From positions 124,001 through 188,000 of the forward strand of contig WLOQ01000004.1 in the NCBI GenBank assembly GCA_009699245.1: a DNA stretch of 64,000 bases. Reading direction: 5' to 3'. Position 1 is the first letter of the stretch; the number at the start of each line of letters is the position of its first letter. Below are positions 59,039 through 64,000 of the stretch, piece by piece. The position numbers were made by a program, and so were the translations under genes. Under the pieces are notes generated by a model that saw only the letters and a list, made by a program, of their open reading frames with translations, ran no database searches and was not told the origin of the DNA. This DNA comes from Actinomycetota bacterium. Its GTDB lineage: Bacteria > Actinomycetota > Thermoleophilia > Solirubrobacterales > Solirubrobacteraceae.

Positions 59039-60636
59039 GAGGTCCTCCCGTTGCGGCCTGAGCGCAGATGCTCGGGCCAGATGCCCTGCTTGCCCGGGGC
59101 GAGGATGCCCTTCGGGTCGACTGCGTCCTTGATCCTCTCGACGAACCGCAGATACGCGTGATCGTTGAAGTCGTAGTGCGCCGCCACCTCGTCCATGTGG
59201 GTGAGGTGTGAGCGGAACTCGCCGTAGCCGAGCTCGGCTGCGCGCGAGACCATGCGCTTCGTCGTGCTGAAGGCGCGCTGCGAGGCGTCCTCATCGGCGG
59301 TGTTGAACATGATCAGCCCGACGTGCAGCATCGTGCGCGCGTTGATCGAGACGCTCCCGGTCATGTAGTCGAGCCCGGCCTCACTCTCGAGCGTCTCCCG
59401 GAGCGCGTTGTGGCAGGCGAAAAGGTCGCGACCGCGCAGCGGGACGACCGGCGAGAAGCCGATGTGACCGCCATCGTTCTCGCTGTACCAGCCGACCATG
59501 TGGTTCATCTCGAGGTTCGGAACGCCGCCGCTGACGAGCTCGCCCGGATTCTCGAGCGAGGGGATCTCGTCGAACGAGTGCGGCTCGCCCCACACCTCGG
59601 CGCCGGGGATCGCGCCGAACGCGTCCTTGATCCGCGCGAACTGGCGCTCGACGATGTCGCGGCGCCCGAAGAGGGCGGCACGCAGCATCCAGCGACCGGA
59701 GCCGATCTCCTTCGCGATCCCGTCGATCAGATGGTCGGGGATCGCACCGGGCCCGTCATAGAACTGCGAGCGGCGCCCGAACACGCAGGCGAACATCAGC
59801 GTGTTGTAGATCACGGGACCGGCCTCGATCGTGCGCTCGAGACGCAGCTCGCGCAGCGTGTCGACGAGCGGGATGAGGTCCTCGTAGTTCCAGACACGCA
59901 CCCAGACGGGGTGGTAGACCTCGGGCGCCGGCAGGAGCCAGATGCCCATCTTCGTGACGATGCCGAAGTTCGACTGCGTGAAGAACCGGTCGAGGCTCGG
60001 GCCGAAGGAGCTCTTGTAGGTGTGCCATGCCGGGTTGTCCGTCATGGCACCCATGCCGGTGCGCAGGACGTCGCCGTCCGCCGTCACGACCTCCATACCG
60101 CAAGGGGCCGAGTGATCGTTGCCGTTGACGCCGTAGGTGAACCCGTTCTCGAGCGAGTTGCCGATGACGCTGCCCCAGCCGAGATCGGTGTTCGACATCA
60201 TCAGCCGCAGGCCGCGGCGCGTGATCTCGTCGTAGAGGTCGCGCCAGGTGACGCCCGGCTCGACCTCGGCGTACGCGAGCTCCTCGTCGATGTGGAGGAT
60301 CTTGTTCATCCGCCGCAGGCTCACCGTGACGGTGCCCTGGACAAGCGGCGCGGCTCCGCCGTAGCCGTTGTTCTTCCCGGTCGAGTGCGTCCAGATCGGC
60401 ACGCCGTGCTCGGCCGCGACCCGCACGACGGCCTGCACCTCCTCGGTGCTCTGCGGCATCACGACGATCGACGGCGTGTTCGTGTCCCACTGCGGCGGCT
60501 GGAACGGATCGCGGAACTCGGCGAAGTGCTCGCCCTCGGTGAGGACGTGCTCGGCGCCGACGGCGGCGCGGAAGCCCTCGAGGGCCTTGGCGAAGGTCGC
60601 CTCGGAGACGCCCTGGGGAAGTACGACATCACTCAT
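59035..60636 (-). CDS. FAD-dependent oxidase of the vanillyl-alcohol oxidase/4-cresol methylhydroxylase family
   Basis: A 533-residue flavoprotein. The PP-loop for FAD is THSTGKNNGYGGAAP (83-97), and the substrate-side GNSLENGFTYGVNGNDHSA followed by GMEVVTADGDVLRTGMGAM matches vanillyl-alcohol and eugenol oxidase. These oxidise the alkyl side chain of 4-substituted phenols. The covalent FAD ligand could not be assigned with certainty. It lies 24 bases after the PEP-utilising-domain gene and overlaps the EthD-like gene. Confidence 0.88.
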   Translation of the reverse strand: MSDVVLPQGVSEATFAKALEGFRAAVGAEHVLTEGEHFAEFRDPFQPPQWDTNTPSIVVMPQSTEEVQAVVRVAAEHGVPIWTHSTGKNNGYGGAAPLVQGTVTVSLRRMNKILHIDEELAYAEVEPGVTWRDLYDEITRRGLRLMMSNTDLGWGSVIGNSLENGFTYGVNGNDHSAPCGMEVVTADGDVLRTGMGAMTDNPAWHTYKSSFGPSLDRFFTQSNFGIVTKMGIWLLPAPEVYHPVWVRVWNYEDLIPLVDTLRELRLERTIEAGPVIYNTLMFACVFGRRSQFYDGPGAIPDHLIDGIAKEIGSGRWMLRAALFGRRDIVERQFARIKDAFGAIPGAEVWGEPHSFDEIPSLENPGELVSGGVPNLEMNHMVGWYSENDGGHIGFSPVVPLRGRDLFACHNALRETLESEAGLDYMTGSVSINARTMLHVGLIMFNTADEDASQRAFSTTKRMVSRAAELGYGEFRSHLTHMDEVAAHYDFNDHAYLRFVERIKDAVDPKGILAPGKQGIWPEHLRSGRNGRTS

Positions 60637-60660
60637 GTCTGTGGTCCTTGATGCCGGGGG

Positions 60661-62292
60661 TCAGGAGAGAATCTCGACGACGCCTGTGCTGCCGTCGACG
60701 CGCACGCGCTGCCCCGTCTTCAGGGTGCTCGTGCCGGTGCGGGTGTTGATGACGCAGGGAACGCCGAGCTCGCGCGCGACGATCGCGCCGTGGCTCACGG
60801 GGCCGCCGATGTCGATGACGAGGCCGGAGGCCGGCACCATGAGCGAGACCCAGCTCGGGTCGGTGGTGACGCAGACGAGGATCTCGCCCTGCTCGACCGC
60901 CGCGCCCGTCGGGCTCGTGATCACGCGCACGACACCTTCGACGACGCCCGGGCTGACGCCCATCCCCTCGACCGTCAGCGGCGCCTCGCTCGTGTCCTGC
61001 GAGATGCGCTCGACCTCCGGATCCCCTTCCCAGAAGACCGGCAGGCGGTAGTCGAGATACTCGTCGTGCCGGCGCCGGCGGTCGGCCACGATGGCCTTCG
61101 CGTCCGCCGGGAGCTCCGGCCCGAGCAGCTCCGCAGCGGTGAGCTGGAAGACGTCGGAGGCATCGTCGAGCATGCCGGCCTCGACGTACAGGTCACCCAT
61201 GCGGCGGGCTGCGGCGCGGAAGACGTCCCATGCCATGGCGCTCGCGACCTTCTGGATCGTGCGCACCTGCATGTACTCGCTCGCCTGGTGCATCGCCCTC
61301 AGGGCGCCCTTGCGCTTGTTCTTGGGCAGCCCGCTCAAGATCGCCTGCTCACCGGCGATGCGCTCATCGGCACGGCGGCCGAGCACGGAGCCCGGCTCCT
61401 CGTCGTCGGACATGCCGGCGTACGTGGCGATCAGGCCGTCGAGCGCGTCGGGGTTCTCGCGCCAGGACGGCTCGGCGATCTCCATGCCGAGCGGGACCGT
61501 CCAGCCGTGGTGGTCGAGGAACTCCTCCTTGGTCATCCGCCCTCGGGACACGCGCCAGAGGTCGGTCGCCATGTCGATCTCCTCGGTGCCGTAGCCGCCG
61601 CAGACGACGTTCTCGGTGCCCGGGTTCCCGGACTCGGCGGCGAGCTCGCACAGCCGCATGTAGCTCAGCTGCGCGATGACGGCCGATGCCCAGACGTACG
61701 GCACGGCGCGGTAGTACTGGACTTGCGCGTCGATGCAGGCCTGCTTGGTCTCCGCGAGCGTCGCGGTCTCCAGGCGGCGCACCTCGCTGCGCCACCATGG
61801 CAGCAGCTCGGCGCGCAGTTCGCGCATCTCGGTCGGGATGCGCCTCAGCCCGCGGCGCATCTTCACCGCGACGATGGGCTTCCGGATCCACGGGAGCTTG
61901 TCGGCCTCACCGACGCCGTCCCCACCGAACATCTGGGCCTCGTAGGCCGCCCCGGAGGTGCCGGGGAAGATGTCGAGGTAGTGGCGCACGACGCGCACGT
62001 TCGCGGCGCAGTACCCGTAGAAGTAGCCGAGGTGGTAGTCCTCGCGCCGCTGGGGCATCTTCACGGCCTTCTTCGGGATGATCCCGAGGTAGGCGAAGGC
62101 GCCGAGGAAGCCCATCTCGACCGACTGCGCGAGCATCGTGATCGTGAACGGCGTGAGGACGCCCGGCATCTGCTCGCCGGTGTTCGCCGTCGTCCAGCGG
62201 TTGCCGGGCGGGCTCGAGATCGTGAGCGGGTCGACCTCGTACGGCACCTCCGGGCTGTGCAGCGGCACCATCTTCGGAATGAACAGGCTCAT
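60661..62292 (-). CDS. Substrate domain plus phosphohistidine (PEP-utilising mobile) domain, no ATP-grasp
   Basis: A 543-residue protein. The front part contains NRWTTANTGEQMPGVLTPFT, the pattern of the substrate domain of rifampin phosphotransferase-like enzymes. The C-terminal 90-100 residues are a swivelling phosphohistidine domain with GGPVSHGAIVARELGVPCVI, catalytic His about 501. The ATP-binding domain that such enzymes need is missing. A PPDK-like gene with that domain lies upstream in the same direction, so the two may form a split phosphotransferase, as in phenylphosphate synthase. Its ATG overlaps the 204-residue gene by four bases. Confidence 0.85.
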   Translation of the reverse strand: MSLFIPKMVPLHSPEVPYEVDPLTISSPPGNRWTTANTGEQMPGVLTPFTITMLAQSVEMGFLGAFAYLGIIPKKAVKMPQRREDYHLGYFYGYCAANVRVVRHYLDIFPGTSGAAYEAQMFGGDGVGEADKLPWIRKPIVAVKMRRGLRRIPTEMRELRAELLPWWRSEVRRLETATLAETKQACIDAQVQYYRAVPYVWASAVIAQLSYMRLCELAAESGNPGTENVVCGGYGTEEIDMATDLWRVSRGRMTKEEFLDHHGWTVPLGMEIAEPSWRENPDALDGLIATYAGMSDDEEPGSVLGRRADERIAGEQAILSGLPKNKRKGALRAMHQASEYMQVRTIQKVASAMAWDVFRAAARRMGDLYVEAGMLDDASDVFQLTAAELLGPELPADAKAIVADRRRRHDEYLDYRLPVFWEGDPEVERISQDTSEAPLTVEGMGVSPGVVEGVVRVITSPTGAAVEQGEILVCVTTDPSWVSLMVPASGLVIDIGGPVSHGAIVARELGVPCVINTRTGTSTLKTGQRVRVDGSTGVVEILS

Positions 62293-62903
62293 GCGTGCGT
62301 CTCCTCGGCGAGTCGGTCGATGGCCTGGACCTGCATGAGCTCCTCATGGAGCTCGAACCAGACCGTGTGGTAGCTGTCGAGCAGCGGTGAGGCGATGTAG
62401 CGATCGTCCCCACCGTCGATCTGCGCGAGCGCGGTGTCAAAGCGGTGGCGGTGGACGTCCCAGCGCGGGACGAGCTCGATCATCTCGTCGAGGACCGGGC
62501 CGAAGCTGGCGTCCAGGCGCGCGAGGCGCTCACGCACCTCGTCGTCGTAGTCCGGGTCGGAGTGGTCGTTGGGGATGAGCTCGTCGCCCTCCCCCTCGCG
62601 CAGCTGCCACGCCGTGACGACGTGCTTGAGCTTGTCGTTTGTGCGCTGAAAGCGCTCGTAGAGCGCACCGAGCGCCGCAAGGTCGGTCTGTGCGCGCTCG
62701 GCGGTCAGGAGGCCGGTGACCGCGGCGCGACCGGCGTCGGTGATGCGGCCGCTCTCGTCGAGCAGCCCCTCCCCCGCGAGCTCGGCGAGCAGGTCGGTCG
62801 CCTGCGCCTCGGGCCAGTCGGTCGCCTGCGCCAGCGCGGCGGCCGACGTATGGCGTCCGAAGGCGATCAGCTGCAGCGCCTGCAGGCGTGAGGGCGCACT
62901 CAT
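62289..62903 (-). CDS. Winged-helix-like protein of unknown function
   Basis: A 204-residue protein. Residues 5-65 look like a winged helix: LQALQLIAFGRHTSAAALAQ, LLAELAGEGLLDESGRITDAGR. The remaining part is helical and charged, with DDEVRERLARLDASFGPVLD. A DNA-binding regulator is possible, but the tight coupling to the phosphohistidine protein (four-base overlap) and the GAAGGAG site suggest a subunit or adaptor instead. I do not recognise the family. Confidence 0.7.
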   Translation of the reverse strand: MSAPSRLQALQLIAFGRHTSAAALAQATDWPEAQATDLLAELAGEGLLDESGRITDAGRAAVTGLLTAERAQTDLAALGALYERFQRTNDKLKHVVTAWQLREGEGDELIPNDHSDPDYDDEVRERLARLDASFGPVLDEMIELVPRWDVHRHRFDTALAQIDGGDDRYIASPLLDSYHTVWFELHEELMQVQAIDRLAEETHA

Positions 62904-63002
62904 GTGCGTGGCTCCTTCGTCAGATGGTCATCCATGGGTCTCTCCTCCCAGCGGACGGCGGCGGAACGACCCAGGGGCGCCCGTCGCGTCAGGTCTGTGA
63001 CC

Positions 63003-64000
63003 CTATCCGGCAGCGTCCTGCGCGGCAACGATCGCGGCCTGCGCCAGGCGCAGCAGCGTTCCCTCGCGCTGACCGGCGGGCGGCACGACGGTGGGAATGC
63101 CGGCCGCGATCACTGCGCGGGCCCCGGCCTCGGTGACGACGACCGAGCCGGTGACCGCCGTGGCGCCGCGCATGGCGGCGGCGAGGTCCTCCATGCCCGA
63201 GGCCGACTCCGCGTCGATCCCCGCGCCGTCGAGGTCGAGCGCGCCTTCGGCCCGCTCGACGACGTTGACCGGCGCGATCGCGGCCGCCCACGACAGCAGC
63301 TCACTGAGCCCCGGGACCTCACCGGGCTCGACGCGCACGGTCGGCAGGATTCCCGCGTAGATGGTCCCCGCCGAGCCGTCGACGGTGACGTCGCGGCCCA
63401 CCCACGCGTCGTTCGGCTGATCGCCGATACCCACGACGCTGGGCCGTCCGAGCGCCCGCGAGACGACCGCCGCATGCGACGTCGCGCCGCCGTGATGGGT
63501 GACAATCGCGGCCGCCGCGATCATGCCCGACACGTCCTCGGGGCTCGTCGTCGGGCGCACGAGCACCGTCGCGCCCGGGTCGTCACAGGCAGCCTGGGAG
63601 TCAAGGACGACACGGCCGGCCGCCACGCCAGGGCATGCCGCCACACCCTGCGCGAGGATCTGCGCACCGGCGGCCGCACCATCGGCGAGTCGCGGCGCGA
63701 GCATCGTGGCGATCTGGTCGACATCCACGCGCGCGACCGCGCGGGCGTGATCGATGAGTCCCTCGGCGACGAGGTCCCCGGCGATGCGCAGCGCCGCAAT
63801 CGGGGACCGCTTCGCCGAACGGGTCTGGAGCAGGAAAAGCCGACCCTGCTCGATCGTGTACTCGATGTCCTGCACGTCGCCGTTCTCGCGCTCGAGGAGC
63901 ACGCCGAGGCGCAGCAGCTCCGCGTGAGCGTCCGGGTGGCTCGTGGCCAGCGCCGACAGCGGCAGACAGTCATGGACGCCGCTGACGACATCCTCGCCCT
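63003..64000 (-). CDS. PPDK-like ATP-binding and phosphohistidine protein, lacking the PEP/pyruvate barrel (5' part outside window)
   Basis: The visible 332 codons continue beyond the right edge. They begin in the end of a PPDK-type ATP-grasp domain (QDIEYTIEQGRLFLLQTRSA), pass the central helical region (AVARVDVDQIATMLAPRL) and the phosphohistidine domain with THHGGATSHAAVVSRALG. In pyruvate phosphate dikinase a barrel of about 350 residues for PEP and pyruvate would follow. Here the protein ends after about 110 residues of different sequence. So it can take phosphate from ATP but lacks the usual PEP site. It precedes the 204-residue gene by 99 bases. Confidence 0.85.
   Translation of the reverse strand, partial: GEDVVSGVHDCLPLSALATSHPDAHAELLRLGVLLERENGDVQDIEYTIEQGRLFLLQTRSAKRSPIAALRIAGDLVAEGLIDHARAVARVDVDQIATMLAPRLADGAAAGAQILAQGVAACPGVAAGRVVLDSQAACDDPGATVLVRPTTSPEDVSGMIAAAAIVTHHGGATSHAAVVSRALGRPSVVGIGDQPNDAWVGRDVTVDGSAGTIYAGILPTVRVEPGEVPGLSELLSWAAAIAPVNVVERAEGALDLDGAGIDAESASGMEDLAAAMRGATAVTGSVVVTEAGARAVIAAGIPTVVPPAGQREGTLLRLAQAAIVAAQDAAG

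Overview
The window is high-GC bacterial DNA with a strong actinobacterial look: zinc-type (four-Cys) S4, S14, L33 and L36, KorAB without a fused ferredoxin, many GTG starts, and a str-S10-spc-alpha ribosomal supercluster with map and adk after secY. The Ala/Glu/Pro-rich extensions on ribosomal proteins and the metabolic gene mix suggest a deep-branching actinobacterium such as Thermoleophilia/Solirubrobacterales. This is inference; no marker was searched. No IS element, integrase, CRISPR array or rRNA gene was seen. One tRNA gene (Thr-GGU) is present. No stretch over 300 bases lacks a gene; the longest gaps (fusA-rpsG 287 b, rpoB upstream 232 b, rpoC downstream 200 b) hold terminator hairpins and candidate promoters.

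Layout. 1-4.7 kb: the 3' end of an acyl-CoA ligase, a small membrane protein, a HisC-like aminotransferase, a patatin-like lipase on the other strand, and a DacB-type peptidase. 4.7-8.3 kb, minus strand: truA-surE-ligA, continuing the ribosomal run. 8.3-28.7 kb, minus strand: rpsL-rpsG / fusA-tuf / rpsJ through rplQ in near-canonical order, except that infA is missing from its usual place between map and rpmJ. 28.7-32.2 kb, minus strand: ald, a class III aminotransferase and a DMT transporter lie between rpoC and rpsL. 32.4-45.3 kb, minus strand: rpmG-secE-nusG-rplK-rplA-rplJ-rplL, an ion channel, and rpoB-rpoC. 45.4-55.3 kb: an accessory stretch with an MFS transporter, acyltransferase, SHOCT membrane protein, P450 plus SDR, tRNA-Thr, a MOSC protein, and secreted 3D-domain, polysaccharide deacetylase, FKBP and small secreted proteins. 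55.3-64 kb, minus strand: korA-korB preceded by a tight run of an EthD-like protein, a VAO/PCMH-type flavin oxidase, a protein with a rifampin-phosphotransferase-like substrate domain plus phosphohistidine domain but no ATP-grasp, a small winged-helix-like protein, and a PPDK-like protein whose C-terminal PEP/pyruvate barrel is absent.

The most interesting part is 59-64 kb. Two complementary pieces of a PEP-synthase/PPDK-type phosphotransferase lie in one apparent operon with a phenol-type flavin oxidase. This resembles, by domain logic, phenylphosphate synthase and the phosphorylation-first 4-cresol pathway, and may be a variant aryl-phosphorylation system. The ribosomal and RNA-polymerase part is orthodox in function but carries unusual extensions on S17, L22, L10, S3 and SecE and an inserted domain in RpoC. 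The aminotransferase/alanine-dehydrogenase pair makes chemical sense as amine deamination with alanine recycling.
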